A stretch of DNA of 64,000 nucleotides from an uncultured Planctomycetota bacterium (GCA_903892515.1 CAITIS010000057.1:175627-239626), one strand, 5' to 3'; positions 18,813 to 27,823 are shown, counted from the first letter of the stretch. Notes: a model not told the origin generated them from the letters alone. Numbers and translations are program-made.

Positions 18813-19079
18813 TGTAGTGTCAGACAGGAATCTTAGAACGGTGAATTGCAGAACAGCGCTGCTGCTGCCGTGTAACAGGCCGGCCCTTCAGGGCCGGTAC
18901 CAAAGACGCCCCCACCCCCTGCCCCTCCCCCGCGGGGGCGAGGCTCGACGGGCGAGGTGGTCGTGTTGCCGCGGGGGAGGGGTGAAGAAGGACGCTGGCA
19001 ATGAACCCCGGCTAAAGCCGGGGCCTGTTACACGACGGCGGAAGGTTGAGACGCTGGGGTGCTGCACAAGGACATGATT
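18813..19079. other. Intergenic region between flgG and flgA with GC-rich hairpins
   Basis: Three inverted repeats lie here. CCGGCCCT/AGGGCCGG is at 18880-18897. A larger pair is CCCCTCCCCCGC (18922-18933) with GCGGGGGAGGGG (18971-18982). CCCCGGC-TAAA-GCCGGGG is at 19006-19023. Each outer element borders a GTAACAGG or CCTGTTAC sequence, so the whole block is bounded by inverted GTAACAGGCC ends. No gene is supported. Confidence 0.65.
18871..19030. repeat. Composite element bounded by inverted TGTAACAGGCC ends
   Basis: The left end TGTAACAGGCC and right end GGCCTGTTACA are inverted copies of each other and enclose the three hairpins described for this gap. A comparable block lies at 48113-48300 between the nucleotidyltransferase gene and fliO. 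Confidence 0.6.
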
Positions 19080-20075
19080 ATGAAACGAAACATCACAGGG
19101 ATCGTGCTGGTGCTGGCGGGCTTGGCGGCGATGGCCGGGGCTGCCGATCAGCCGACCGTAAAGATTTACGTGCCGCGCAACGTCACCGTCAACGGCGGGG
19201 CCATGTCGCTGGGCACGCTGGTCATGGTCGAGTGCGAGGACCCGGCCTTGGCGGCCAAGGCGTCGGCGGTGGAGATGGGTCGGCTGCCCCAGCCGGGCGA
19301 GACGATCCCGATCAACCGCACCACGATTCTGTCGCGCCTGGCCTCCTGCGGCATCGAGACCGCACACGTCACGATCAGCGGGGCCGACGCCGTCAGCGTC
19401 GGCATTCAGCAGGCCACCATCACGCCCGAGCAGTTTATGCACTCCGCCGATGCCTACCTGGCCGTCAACGCCCCCAACAAGGACAGCATTCACTGGCGTT
19501 GCACCCAGCCGCCCGGCGAGCTGGTGCTGGGCCTGCCGCAGGACGTCCAGCTCGAGGCGAAGATCCTCACCGATGCGTCCTTGGTCTCAGCTTTGAAGGT
19601 CCAGGTCCGCGTGCTGAGCGGCGGCAAGGAAGTGGCGACGCGCGAGTTCTATTACAAGCCCATGTACCTGAGCCGCCGGGCCGTGGCCAAGGAGACGCTT
19701 ACCGCCGGCAGCATCCTGTGCGACGCCAACATCACGATGGAAACGGCAGAGGCCGAAACTAAGGCCGCCGAGGATGACGTGCCGGTGCTGGGCTCAGCGG
19801 CGGTGCGGACGATCCAGGCTGGCGAAGTCATCCACACCAGCATGACGACAACCAAGCGGCCCAATCCCAAGGAACTGCTGGTGCGCTGCAATCAGCCGGT
19901 TTCGATCCGGCTGGCGGGGGCGGGCTTTGCCCTGTCGGCGCTGGGCACGGCCTTGCAGGATGGCCGGGTCGGCGACCTGGTAAAAGTCCGCAACTCAGAC
20001 ACGCAGCGAATCATTACGGCCCGCGTGACGCCCCAGGGCAACGTGGAACCGATTATCGAGGAGGCATGCAAATGA
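19080..20075 (+). CDS. flgA: Flagellar P-ring assembly chaperone FlgA
   Basis: FlgA is a periplasmic chaperone that helps FlgI polymerise into the P-ring. The 331-residue protein has an N-terminal signal peptide (KRN, then a hydrophobic core to MAGAADQ). The C-terminal SAF/ChapFlgA domain (about 210-330) contains SRRAVAKETLTAGSIL, VLGSAAVRTIQAGEVI and a final DLVKVRNSDTQRIITARV. It is longer than the E. coli protein (about 220), which is common in diderms outside the enterics. The ATG at 19080 has AAGGA seven bases upstream; in-frame starts at 19059 and 19074 are less good. Its stop overlaps the flgH start. Confidence 0.88.
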   Translation: MKRNITGIVLVLAGLAAMAGAADQPTVKIYVPRNVTVNGGAMSLGTLVMVECEDPALAAKASAVEMGRLPQPGETIPINRTTILSRLASCGIETAHVTISGADAVSVGIQQATITPEQFMHSADAYLAVNAPNKDSIHWRCTQPPGELVLGLPQDVQLEAKILTDASLVSALKVQVRVLSGGKEVATREFYYKPMYLSRRAVAKETLTAGSILCDANITMETAEAETKAAEDDVPVLGSAAVRTIQAGEVIHTSMTTTKRPNPKELLVRCNQPVSIRLAGAGFALSALGTALQDGRVGDLVKVRNSDTQRIITARVTPQGNVEPIIEEACK

Positions 20076-20686
20076 AGATCATTCTGGCATTGACGATGGC
20101 AGCGGCATTGGCGGTGGGTCAGACGGCGCGGGCGGATTCTATCTGGCTGAGGGCGACGGCCGCGGCCGTGAGCCCGACCTCCGACAACACGGCCCGGCGC
20201 GTCGGCGACACCATCAGCATCGTGGTCAACGAGCGCAGCGTCATCAACAACAACGCCGAGCGGAACATGGAGAAGAAGTCCGACCGCTCGCTCAAGACCG
20301 CCGGCAACGTGCAGTGGAGCGGATCCAACACCCAGGCAGTGGGCTATAGCGCCGACATGAGCAGCTCGGGCGACACGAAATTCGACGGCACGGCCAAGTA
20401 TCAGAATGACCGGCAGGTGACGGACACCGTTACGGTCACCGTCGAAGATGTGCTGCCCAACGGCAACTTAGTGGTGCTGGGCTGGCGGCAACGCGACATC
20501 GACGGCGACAAGGAACTCATCCAGATCAGCGGCATCGTCCGGCCCATCGACGTGAGCTTTGAAAACATGGTCCGCAGCGATCAGGTGGCCGACTTCCGCA
20601 TGGTCTACCACTACAAGGGCAGGGATTCCAACTTCACCAAACCCAACTGGCTGGACTCGATCTTGAACGTAATCAGCCCGTTCTAG
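20072..20686 (+). CDS. flgH: Flagellar L-ring protein FlgH
   Basis: FlgH builds the L-ring in the outer membrane, which implies a diderm envelope. The 204-residue protein has a signal peptide (to about residue 23) and the family motifs RRVGDTISIVVNERS and VTVEDVLPNGNLVVLGWRQRDIDGDKELIQISGIVRP in outline. I see no lipobox cysteine after the signal peptide, whereas enterobacterial FlgH is a lipoprotein. The ATG at 20072 overlaps the flgA stop and has GAGGAG at good spacing; the ATG at 20066 is too close to that element. Confidence 0.92.
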   Translation: MKIILALTMAAALAVGQTARADSIWLRATAAAVSPTSDNTARRVGDTISIVVNERSVINNNAERNMEKKSDRSLKTAGNVQWSGSNTQAVGYSADMSSSGDTKFDGTAKYQNDRQVTDTVTVTVEDVLPNGNLVVLGWRQRDIDGDKELIQISGIVRPIDVSFENMVRSDQVADFRMVYHYKGRDSNFTKPNWLDSILNVISPF

Positions 20687-20703
20687 AGTTGGTTTCATAA
20701 CTG

Positions 20704-20774
20704 TGGCACGGGCGTCCCGCCCGTGAGTAAGCATCGTCAAGGAAGCGGAACAACTCATGGGCGAGACGCCCATG
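20704..20774. repeat. Two dispersed GGGCG/CGCCC palindromes before flgI
   Basis: A first element, CACGGGCG-TCC-CGCCCGTG, is followed about 30 bases later by CATGGGCG-AGA-CGCCCATG (20756-20774). Confidence 0.75.
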
Positions 20775-20869
20775 TCACATGATCAGCCCGTTCTAACGGC
20801 GGTTGCAGCAGGCTTTGAGGCCTGGCACGGGCACGGCATGGAAGGCTGTGCCAAGGAAGGCAGGACGTG

Positions 20870-21964
20870 ATGCGACGGATCGCAGTACTGACGATGCTGG
20901 TGGCCGCGATGTTGAGCGGGCAGGCCCGCGGCGAGCGGATCAAGGACATCGTGGACATTCTGGGCATCCGGTCCAACCCGCTGTGGGGGTATGGCCTGGT
21001 GATCGGGCTCAACGCCACGGGCGACAACTCCAAGGCCAGCCAGCGCGCCTTGGCCAATACTTTGCGGCGGACAGGCCTGATCCTGACACCTGACGATGTG
21101 AGCAGTAAGAATATCGCCAGCGTGCTGGTCATGGCCGATCTGCCGCCCTTTGCCCGCGTCGGCGGCACCATCGACGTGAATGTCTCGACCGTGGGCAACT
21201 GCTCGGGCTTGCAGGGCGGCACGCTGCTGATGACGCCCCTGATGGGCGCCGACGGCCAAGTGTACGCCGTGGCCCAGGGGCCCGTGAGCGTGGGCGGGGC
21301 CTTCTCGGTGACGGGCCAGTCCGCCACGGTGACGAAGAATCACACCACGGCCGGCACGATTCCCGGCGGGGCCACCGTCGAACGCGAAGAAATCGCCACC
21401 TTCATCAAGAATGGCCAGCTCGCCCTGCAGCTGCGCAACGCCGACTTCAGCACCTCCGAGCGCATCGCCCAGGAGATCAACAAGGAAATCCCCAACGCGG
21501 CCTATCCGGTCGATTCAGCCTCGATCAAAGTCGATCTGCCCAAGGGCATGACGCCGGCGCAGGTGCCCGGCTTCATCGACCGCATCACCAACCTCAGCGT
21601 GCAGGTCGATTACGTGGCCACGGTGGTCGTCAACGAGCGGACGGGCACGGTCGTGGTCGGCGAGAACGTGGGTATTTCGACGGTGGCGATCTCGCACGGC
21701 AATCTCTCGATCATTACTCAGGAAAAGGACATGGTCAGCCAGGCCAACCCGTTCTCTGAGCGGGGCAAGACCGAGAAGGTCCACCGCACGGACATTTCGG
21801 CCAATGAGCAAGGCGGCTCGATGCACGTGATGCAGCGGCAGGTGTCGGTGGCGGAGTTGGCGCGAGCCCTGAACGCGATGGGCCTGAGCCCGCGCGACAT
21901 CGTGGCGATTTTCGAGGCGCTGCGTCAGGCCGGGGCGCTGCAGGCACAGCTCAAGGTCATCTAG
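20870..21964 (+). CDS. flgI: Flagellar P-ring protein FlgI
   Basis: FlgI forms the periplasmic P-ring around the rod. The 364-residue product is of normal length, with a signal peptide (RRIAVLTMLVAAMLSGQARG) and strongly conserved body: RIKDIVDILGIRSNPLWGYGLVIGL in pattern, LNATGDNS, ASVLVMADLPPFARVGGTIDV and the C-terminal LARALNAMGLSPRDIVAIFEALRQAGALQAQL. The ATG at 20870 is preceded by AGGA; an overlapping GTG three bases upstream is the alternative. Confidence 0.96.
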   Translation: MRRIAVLTMLVAAMLSGQARGERIKDIVDILGIRSNPLWGYGLVIGLNATGDNSKASQRALANTLRRTGLILTPDDVSSKNIASVLVMADLPPFARVGGTIDVNVSTVGNCSGLQGGTLLMTPLMGADGQVYAVAQGPVSVGGAFSVTGQSATVTKNHTTAGTIPGGATVEREEIATFIKNGQLALQLRNADFSTSERIAQEINKEIPNAAYPVDSASIKVDLPKGMTPAQVPGFIDRITNLSVQVDYVATVVVNERTGTVVVGENVGISTVAISHGNLSIITQEKDMVSQANPFSERGKTEKVHRTDISANEQGGSMHVMQRQVSVAELARALNAMGLSPRDIVAIFEALRQAGALQAQLKVI

Positions 21965-21972
21965 GAGATCTC

Positions 21973-22350
21973 ATGAGCGGACTATCCATCGGTGCTCTAA
22001 ATCCTGTCTCGCCGGCGACGGACCTGCCAAACCTGGCGGCGCCTCAACCCTCGGCCCCCAGCAAGATGCCGCTGGACGCCAAGGCCATGGACGCGGCCAA
22101 GAAGTTCGAGTCGGTCCTCGTCAACCGCCTGGCCCAGGAAATGAAACGCACCATTCCCCAGTCCGGGCTGTTGAACACTTCGGCCACCGACCAGTACCAG
22201 GACATGTTCTGGAGCCAGTTGGCTGACGAGATCGGCAAGAAGGGCGGCCTGGGCCTGGCCAAGCAGATCTACAAGCAGATCGCCAAGACTGACGCTTCAG
22301 CCGGAGCGGACGGGACCTCGGCCACAGAGATGCTGGGAACGCTGAAATGA
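21973..22350 (+). CDS. flgJ: Rod-binding protein FlgJ, N-terminal domain only
   Basis: The 125-residue protein corresponds to the rod-binding (rod cap) half of FlgJ, with the signature AAKKFESVLVNRLAQEMKRT, a DMFWSQLADEI segment and a GLAKQIYKQI helix. The C-terminal muramidase domain found in enterobacterial FlgJ is missing, as in many bacteria where a separate lytic enzyme cuts the wall. No muramidase gene is evident in this window. AGGAG precedes the ATG at five bases. Confidence 0.88.
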   Translation: MSGLSIGALNPVSPATDLPNLAAPQPSAPSKMPLDAKAMDAAKKFESVLVNRLAQEMKRTIPQSGLLNTSATDQYQDMFWSQLADEIGKKGGLGLAKQIYKQIAKTDASAGADGTSATEMLGTLK

Positions 22351-22865
22351 TTATGCCGCGCACCATATCGCCCCAGGCGGTCGATGACCTGCTGCGGGCG
22401 CTGGATGACGAGATCGCATTGCTGCGGGAGCGGCGCGGGCTGCTGGTGCAGCTGTACGATGCCACCATTGGCCGCAATGACCGCGTGATGGAGTCGCTGC
22501 TGCTCGCGATGGAGCAGGTCGAGAAGCGGCAGCTGCAGACGGATCGAATTCTGCAACTCTTGCGGCGGCGATTGGCTGCGGAGATGCCCTGCGCCCAGGA
22601 GGAGTTTGGGCTGTCAAAGCTGGCCAAGGCGCTGAGCGACGAGCAGGCGGCGTCGGTGCGGGACAAGCGCGAGCAGATCATAGCCCTGGTAGGCCACGTG
22701 CGCCAGGAGCATCTTCGGACGAGTCTGTTGGTGGCGGAGTGCGCCCGCATCAATCGCACGTTGCTGGGGGCGTTGTTCCCCGGCGACCAATCCTGTGTCA
22801 CGTATGGCGCGGGCGGCACGAGCGTCTGGAAGGGCTCGGCCACCCTCTTGGATACGGAACGCTAA
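22347..22865 (+). CDS. flgN: Hook-filament junction chaperone FlgN
   Basis: A 172-residue mainly helical protein between flgJ and flgK, exactly where FlgN is found. FlgN chaperones FlgK and FlgL to the export gate. The helical hairpin with a leucine-rich N-terminal part (LLRALDDEIALLRERRGLLVQLYDA) and the C-terminal LVAECARINRTLLGALFP segment fit the family. The ATG overlaps the flgJ stop (ATGA) and its own stop directly abuts the flgK start. Confidence 0.82.
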   Translation: MIMPRTISPQAVDDLLRALDDEIALLRERRGLLVQLYDATIGRNDRVMESLLLAMEQVEKRQLQTDRILQLLRRRLAAEMPCAQEEFGLSKLAKALSDEQAASVRDKREQIIALVGHVRQEHLRTSLLVAECARINRTLLGALFPGDQSCVTYGAGGTSVWKGSATLLDTER

Positions 22866-24824
22866 ATGAGCGGTTTTTCCATCGGCATTTCGGGTTTGTC
22901 CGTCGCCCAGGGCGCTATCGACCTGATCGGCACGAACATGGCCAACGCCACCACCGAAGGCTACCACCGGCAGGACCCGGTAATCTCGTCGCTGGACTTT
23001 GCCACTGGCAAGGTGGTTTCCGGCGGCGGCGCCGAGATCACGGCCGTGACGCGTTCGGTGGACAAACTGCTGGAACTGGAGATCACGCGCCAGCAGACCT
23101 CGCAGGCGCAGACGAGCGAGGAACTCGAGAGTCTCCAGACCATCGAGTCTGCCTTTGGCGACATGCAGACCAATAAGCTTGATGCCGCCATCGGCACGTT
23201 CTTCGAGGCCCTGCGGCAGTTGGCGGCCCAGCCCGACAGCCAGCCCTTGCAGCAGCAGGCGGTATGGGACGCCGACGCGGTGACGCAGCAGTTCCACACC
23301 ATGTCGACGTTTCTGTCCGACCTTGCCGCCAGCACCAGCGCCAAGCTGCCCGACCTGGTTACGCAGGTCAACGACCTGGCCAATCGCGTGGCCAGTTTGA
23401 ATCAGCAGCTCAACAGCATGGGCATAAAGGGCGCTTCGGCCAATCTGCTGCGCGACCAGCGTGACCAGGCGGTGCAGGATCTTGGCAAGCTGTGCGAGAT
23501 CCAGACGGTGGTCCGGCCCGGCGAAGAGGCCGTTGACGTGATCGCCTGGGGCGTGCCGCTGGTTTCGGGAGCCATCGCCTGGAATCTGTCGGCCGGCGTG
23601 GACCGCCAGACCGGCGAAATGAACGTGCAAATCAAGAGCAGCGCCAGCATCATCAATAATCCGGTCGGCGGCCAGATCGGCGGGCTGTTGACCGTACACA
23701 ACAAGGATCTGGTGGATCTGCAGAGCCAGCTGGACAAGGCCTGCCAGGCCATCATGGACGGCGTGAACGAGCAGCACGCCCAGGGCACCAGCGCCGATGG
23801 TCCTTTCACCGACCTGCTGGGCGTTGCCCGACTGCCGGGTGCGATTGGCTCGTGGGCCGACGATGTCCAGGCTGGTACGCTGTACGTTCGCGTGGTGGAC
23901 AAGACCACCGGCGGGTCTGCGCGCACCGCCATTGCGATCGACCCGGCCACTGACACCATGGCGAGCGTGGCGGCCAAGATCGACGCCCTGGACCACGTGC
24001 AGGCGTCGGTCAGCGGCGGGGCGTTGCACATCCAGGCCGACCTGGGGTATGGCTTTGACTTCATGCCCGCGCTGGACGGCGGGCCTTACCACGACAACCT
24101 CTCGGGCACGTCCAAGGCCACGGTCAGCGGCCAGTACGCCGGCCAGAGCAACGAGTTGTTCAGCTGCACCGTCAAGGGCTCGGGAGATGCGAGCGTGACG
24201 GGCGGCCTGAGCTTGGAGGTCAAGAACCAGGCTGGCGACATCATCAAGACCTTCGTTGTCGGCCAAGGGTATGCCGCGGGCGATCCGCTGGACCTTGCCA
24301 ACGGCGTGGTGCTGTCGCTGTCGAGCGGCACGCTGAACAATGGCGACACGTTCACGGTTCAGGCCCTGGCCACGTCGGACGAGGCGGGCTTTCTGGCGGC
24401 GGCCGGGCTGAACGCATTCTTCGTGGGCAACTCGGCCGCGTCGGTGGCGGTGCGGCCTGACCTGCTGCGCGATCCGAGCCAATTGGCCGTGAACATGCAG
24501 TCAAACACGGACGGCGGCAATGCCGCCGCGCTGGCGGCTGTGGGCGACAAGGCCATGGACAGCCTGGGCGGATTGGACTGTCGCGAGTACGTGCGGCAGT
24601 TCATTACGGGCATCGGCCAGAAGATCTCCGGGCTGCTGAGCCGCCAGACCGGCACCGAGGCCGTGCTGAATATGCTGGCCTCCCAGAGGGAAGGCGTCAG
24701 CGTCGTGGATGTCAACGAAGAGGCCGCCAAGCTGATGGCCTTCCAGCGCATGTACCAGGCGATGGCCAAGCTGATCGGCGCCCAGGACAACATGCTGCAG
24801 GTGCTGGTCGAGACGGTCCGGTAG
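22866..24824 (+). CDS. flgK: Hook-filament junction protein FlgK
   Basis: FlgK (HAP1) is the first junction protein between hook and filament. The 652-residue product has the N-terminal signature SIGISGLSVAQGAIDLIGTNMANATTEGYHRQ in pattern and a coiled-coil region (about 80-180). It has an expanded central domain and the C-terminal VNEEAAKLMAFQRMYQAMAKLI helix typical of HAP1. The ATG immediately follows the flgN stop with no spacer, so translation is probably coupled. Confidence 0.94.
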   Translation: MSGFSIGISGLSVAQGAIDLIGTNMANATTEGYHRQDPVISSLDFATGKVVSGGGAEITAVTRSVDKLLELEITRQQTSQAQTSEELESLQTIESAFGDMQTNKLDAAIGTFFEALRQLAAQPDSQPLQQQAVWDADAVTQQFHTMSTFLSDLAASTSAKLPDLVTQVNDLANRVASLNQQLNSMGIKGASANLLRDQRDQAVQDLGKLCEIQTVVRPGEEAVDVIAWGVPLVSGAIAWNLSAGVDRQTGEMNVQIKSSASIINNPVGGQIGGLLTVHNKDLVDLQSQLDKACQAIMDGVNEQHAQGTSADGPFTDLLGVARLPGAIGSWADDVQAGTLYVRVVDKTTGGSARTAIAIDPATDTMASVAAKIDALDHVQASVSGGALHIQADLGYGFDFMPALDGGPYHDNLSGTSKATVSGQYAGQSNELFSCTVKGSGDASVTGGLSLEVKNQAGDIIKTFVVGQGYAAGDPLDLANGVVLSLSSGTLNNGDTFTVQALATSDEAGFLAAAGLNAFFVGNSAASVAVRPDLLRDPSQLAVNMQSNTDGGNAAALAAVGDKAMDSLGGLDCREYVRQFITGIGQKISGLLSRQTGTEAVLNMLASQREGVSVVDVNEEAAKLMAFQRMYQAMAKLIGAQDNMLQVLVETVR

Positions 24825-24839
24825 CACCAGGAGAAGCCG

Positions 24840-26279
24840 ATGAGCGGTTGGATGTCCGTTTACCGAAACATGATCACTGCCCTGCAGACGCACACCGCCG
24901 CGATCTCGCGTTTTCAGGAGGAGGTCTCCAGCGGTTCGCGGATCAACCGGCCCTCGGACGACCCCAACGCGGCTTGGCGGGTGATGAACCTGCAGGACCA
25001 GGTTCGCTCGCTCGACGCCTTCAATACCAACCTTCAGACGGTGACGGGCAACCTGGAACAATCCTCCAGCATCCTGCAGGAAATATCTGACCAACTGATT
25101 TCGGCCAAGCAGTTGATGACGCAGGCCGCCAGCGGCACGGGCGGGCAAACCGCCCAGGCGCCGATCGCCGAGGAGATCAACTCGATCCTGGAACAGGTCG
25201 TCAGCCTGGCCAATACCAAGTCCACCTCGGGATACCTCTTTGGCGGCGACAAAGGCGAGGTCGCGCCATACGCCATCGAGCGTACCGGCGGAAGCATCAG
25301 CAGGATCACCTACCAGGGCAGCAGCCTGGCCGGAGCCGTGCCGGTCGCCCCCGGCGTCTCGGACATGGCCTCGCTGGTGGGCTCGGACATCTTCAGCAGC
25401 AGCGAACGGAAGACGCCGGTGTTCCTGGGCCAAACCGGCGCCGCCGCCGGCAGCGGCACCTCCAATATCATCGGCAGCGTGTGGCTGAGCGTGCAGCACG
25501 TGCAGACGCAGTACCTCGACACCAGCGCCACCGGCGTATTGGCCGGCAATAGCTCCGCCAGCGGCGACACCATTGTCGGCAAGGGCCATTCCGTCACGAT
25601 CGACGGCGTAGCCAAGACCATTAAGCTCGATGACGGCCCAGCCGTTTCGTACACCGTCGGCGGCGCCGATTTACAGCTCCACAACGCCGCGGGCGACAAA
25701 GCCTACGTCAACGTTTCAGGCATCAACCCCGCCCTGGCCGGCCAGGTCAAGGTCGCCATCACCGCCTCAGCCAAGCTGTCCATCGGCAGCTCGGCCAACT
25801 CGGTCACCGTTACGAATTTCCCGACCAACATGGCCGTAACCGACAGCCAGACCGGAAAGGTGCTGTACGTCAATGCGCAGGGCCTGACCCGCATCGGCGC
25901 CGAGCCGGTCACGGCCACAGGAACGTTCGACATGTTTCAAAGCCTCATCGACGAACGCGACCTGCTCAAAAACACCCGAAACATCGACGCGACTACGCAG
26001 AGCGACCTGCTGACAAAGGCCGCCGATGCGATGGACGTGGTCATTCATGGCACCACCGAGCACCTAGCGGCCGTGGGCAGCCGGCTGCAGGCCATGGACA
26101 GCCTCAAAACCAGCCTGAGCAACCTCAAGAGCGGCGCTACGGACCAGATCAACACCGTGGAAGAGGCCGACGTGGCCCAACTGGCCGCCGACCTGGCGCG
26201 CGAGCAGACCCTGTACCAAATGGCGCTCCAGACCTCGGCCCGGATGCTCAACCTGTCGCTGCTGGATTACATCAAGTAA
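24840..26279 (+). CDS. flgL: Hook-filament junction protein FlgL
   Basis: FlgL (HAP3) is the second junction protein and is flagellin-like at both ends. The 479-residue product shows the N-terminal flagellin-type motif EEVSSGSRINRPSDDPNAAWRVM and the C-terminal ANLA-type helix (EEADVAQLAADLAREQTLYQMALQTSARM). It is longer than the E. coli protein (about 317), with an enlarged central domain. The preceding CAGGAG gives a ribosome-binding site. The last codons run into a large inverted repeat that covers the stop codon. Confidence 0.94.
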   Translation: MSGWMSVYRNMITALQTHTAAISRFQEEVSSGSRINRPSDDPNAAWRVMNLQDQVRSLDAFNTNLQTVTGNLEQSSSILQEISDQLISAKQLMTQAASGTGGQTAQAPIAEEINSILEQVVSLANTKSTSGYLFGGDKGEVAPYAIERTGGSISRITYQGSSLAGAVPVAPGVSDMASLVGSDIFSSSERKTPVFLGQTGAAAGSGTSNIIGSVWLSVQHVQTQYLDTSATGVLAGNSSASGDTIVGKGHSVTIDGVAKTIKLDDGPAVSYTVGGADLQLHNAAGDKAYVNVSGINPALAGQVKVAITASAKLSIGSSANSVTVTNFPTNMAVTDSQTGKVLYVNAQGLTRIGAEPVTATGTFDMFQSLIDERDLLKNTRNIDATTQSDLLTKAADAMDVVIHGTTEHLAAVGSRLQAMDSLKTSLSNLKSGATDQINTVEEADVAQLAADLAREQTLYQMALQTSARMLNLSLLDYIK

Positions 26280-26410
26280 GCGGGAATCTGGAATCGGGAG
26301 TCGGGAATCCGGAATCCGGAGAACCGGAATCCGGAATCGGGAAACCGGAATCGGGACTCCAGCTTTGTCTTTGTTCCCGATTCCCGCCTCCCGATTCCCG
26401 CTTCCCGCTT
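26278..26410. repeat. Large inverted repeat of GGGAATC units after flgL
   Basis: Two 37-base arms, 26278-26314 and 26374-26410, are reverse complements at 33 of 37 positions and are separated by 59 bases that contain more of the same repeat. The left arm starts inside the flgL stop codon. The structure could form a strong hairpin at the end of the flgA-flgL unit and may act as a transcription terminator or mRNA stabiliser. Confidence 0.8.
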
Positions 26411-26604
26411 GTTGACCCCGTACGATTCCTGGCTGCTACCGCGTCTGAATCCTCGACGCAGATGCGTCAAAACCTGACGCTGCTGCTAGAACGTGGGTGC
26501 AAAGACGTCTCCGGCGCTGCCTCACTGGGTGTTTCTCACATGGAGATGCATTCGGCACGGGGTTTGCTCTGGACGTAATCGGACAAGTACGAGGAGCGAT
26601 CTGA
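26280..26604. other. Intergenic region after flgL: repeat block and sigma-54 promoter
   Basis: The first 130 bases are the GGGAATC repeat block. The remainder contains a sigma-54 promoter at 26553-26568 and a GAGGAG ribosome-binding site at 26591-26596. No gene is supported in between. Confidence 0.6.
26553..26568 (+). promoter_or_regulatory. Sigma-54 promoter for the TPR gene
   Basis: CGGCACG (26553-26559), four bases, TTGCT (26564-26568). The invariant GG and GC are ten bases apart as required; only the first T of the -24 box differs from consensus. Predicted transcription starts near 26578, giving a leader of about 27 bases. Confidence 0.75.
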
Positions 26605-27312
26605 GTGAAGCATTGGGCCGTCAAAACGAACAAGCTCGAAAGCGAGTTGGAGCAGCAGCACGCGGCGCTGGAGGAACTGGGCGACCGCTGTTTGCAGGAT
26701 GATAAGCACGCGCTGGCGCGCAATTGCTTTGAGGCCGCTCGGAAGCTTTCGCCGCAACGTCCGATTCCGTATCTGCGGCTTGGCACGCTGGCGGCGCGCG
26801 ACGGCGACCTGGCCGAGGCGCAGCATTGCTTTGAAACCGCCAGGCGGCTCGATGCCGATTGTGCCGAGGCCTATGGCGGCTTGGCGATGATTCACCAGCA
26901 GCGGCGCGAATACTCAGCCGCTTTCGAGATGTACCTGAAATGCCTCGAACGCGACGTGGACAACCTGGTGGCGTTGCTGGGGCTATTCCAGACATCCTGC
27001 CAGATGGGCACGTTCGGAAAGATCATCCACTTTCTGGAGATCTACCTGGCCAAGCACGCCGACGACGTGTCGGTGATCTTCTGCCTGGCCTCGCTGTACG
27101 TTAAGGAAGGGGACCTGCCGCGAGCCCAGGCGTTTCTCCGCCGCGTCGTGGCCCGCGAGCCGGACAAGATCGAGGCCCGGGAACTTCTCGACGAGGTTGA
27201 ATCCGAGCTGGCGCTGGCCCGCCCGGCGTACGCACCACGCAATCAGGAGTTGGCCACGTGCCGACAGGAAGTCATACCACTGACGATCAGGGCAAGCTTC
27301 TCACAGGCATAG
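26605..27312 (+). CDS. Tetratricopeptide-repeat protein
   Basis: The 235-residue protein has no signal peptide and is made of about five TPR units between residues 20 and 205 (for example ARNCFEAARKLSPQRPIPYLRLG and AEAQHCFETARRLDADCAEAYGGLA). TPR proteins are protein-interaction scaffolds. The sigma-54 promoter just upstream and the flanking flagellar genes suggest a role in flagellar assembly or its regulation, but no partner is identified. The start is a GTG with GAGGAG eight bases upstream. The next small gene starts inside its end. Confidence 0.75.
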   Translation: MKHWAVKTNKLESELEQQHAALEELGDRCLQDDKHALARNCFEAARKLSPQRPIPYLRLGTLAARDGDLAEAQHCFETARRLDADCAEAYGGLAMIHQQRREYSAAFEMYLKCLERDVDNLVALLGLFQTSCQMGTFGKIIHFLEIYLAKHADDVSVIFCLASLYVKEGDLPRAQAFLRRVVAREPDKIEARELLDEVESELALARPAYAPRNQELATCRQEVIPLTIRASFSQA

Positions 27313-27587
27313 AAGAAACCTTGAGCGAACAATTAAAGCTTATCGCCGCGGGCGATACTCCAGGCGCCCAGCAACTCATGCCAAAGCTGTCTGGCCTGCT
27401 GGCGAGCTACGATCATGCGAACGCGCAAGTGCATGCCGCCCAGTGGAAACGGGTGAGGAAGCTGTACAGGACGGTCGTGGCCACGATGGCGTGCGAATTC
27501 GAGAACACGAAAAAGGAACTGTCCCGCCTTACGCAGCGGCGAGGAAAAGTTGCTATGTATTATCGGGGGCAACGGAACTTTCTTTAA
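27258..27587 (+). CDS. Small helical protein, possible flagellar chaperone
   Basis: A 109-residue product predicted to be helical and charged (TLSEQLKLIAAGDTPGAQQL, KRVRKLYRTVVATMACEFENTKKELSRL). The start GTG lies 55 bases inside the preceding TPR gene with CAGGAG eight bases upstream. I do not recognise the family. Size and helical character resemble FliT/FlgN-type export chaperones, but that is only analogy. It would be expressed from the sigma-54 promoter at 26553. Confidence 0.55.
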   Translation: MPTGSHTTDDQGKLLTGIEETLSEQLKLIAAGDTPGAQQLMPKLSGLLASYDHANAQVHAAQWKRVRKLYRTVVATMACEFENTKKELSRLTQRRGKVAMYYRGQRNFL

Positions 27588-27823
27588 GGAAATCCACTAG
27601 GTCTTGCCGAAATTCTGCGTACGGCCATTGCTAAATTGGCCTGTCGTCGAGCTTTGTGCTTGGCGCGAGAAACGCGGAGTGCGGTAGCGACTATCGATTC
27701 GGTAGTGGAGATGGCCCCTGTCCCAGCAGCAAGGATGCTGCCGGGGCGGCGGGTGAGTAGCCAGTAGCTTGGCTAGCCGAATTGAGGTGTTGCTTCCGTC
27801 CAGTCTGAATGCTGGAGGCAAGG

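Noticed and set aside
18871-19030. Possible CRISPR array because of evenly spaced repeats
   Set aside because: The repeats are inverted hairpins of different sequence and irregular spacing, without identical direct repeats or cas genes.
18817-19077. 86-codon frame between flgG and flgA
   Set aside because: Runs through the hairpin block and has no ribosome-binding site or family resemblance.
22614-24482. 622-codon open frame on the - strand opposite flgK
   Set aside because: Shadow of flgK caused by GC-rich codons; composition and lack of start signals speak against it.
27588-27823. Possible riboswitch upstream of the sigma-54 activator
   Set aside because: I compared it with the c-di-GMP (GEMM) pattern and found no conserved core; other classes also did not fit.
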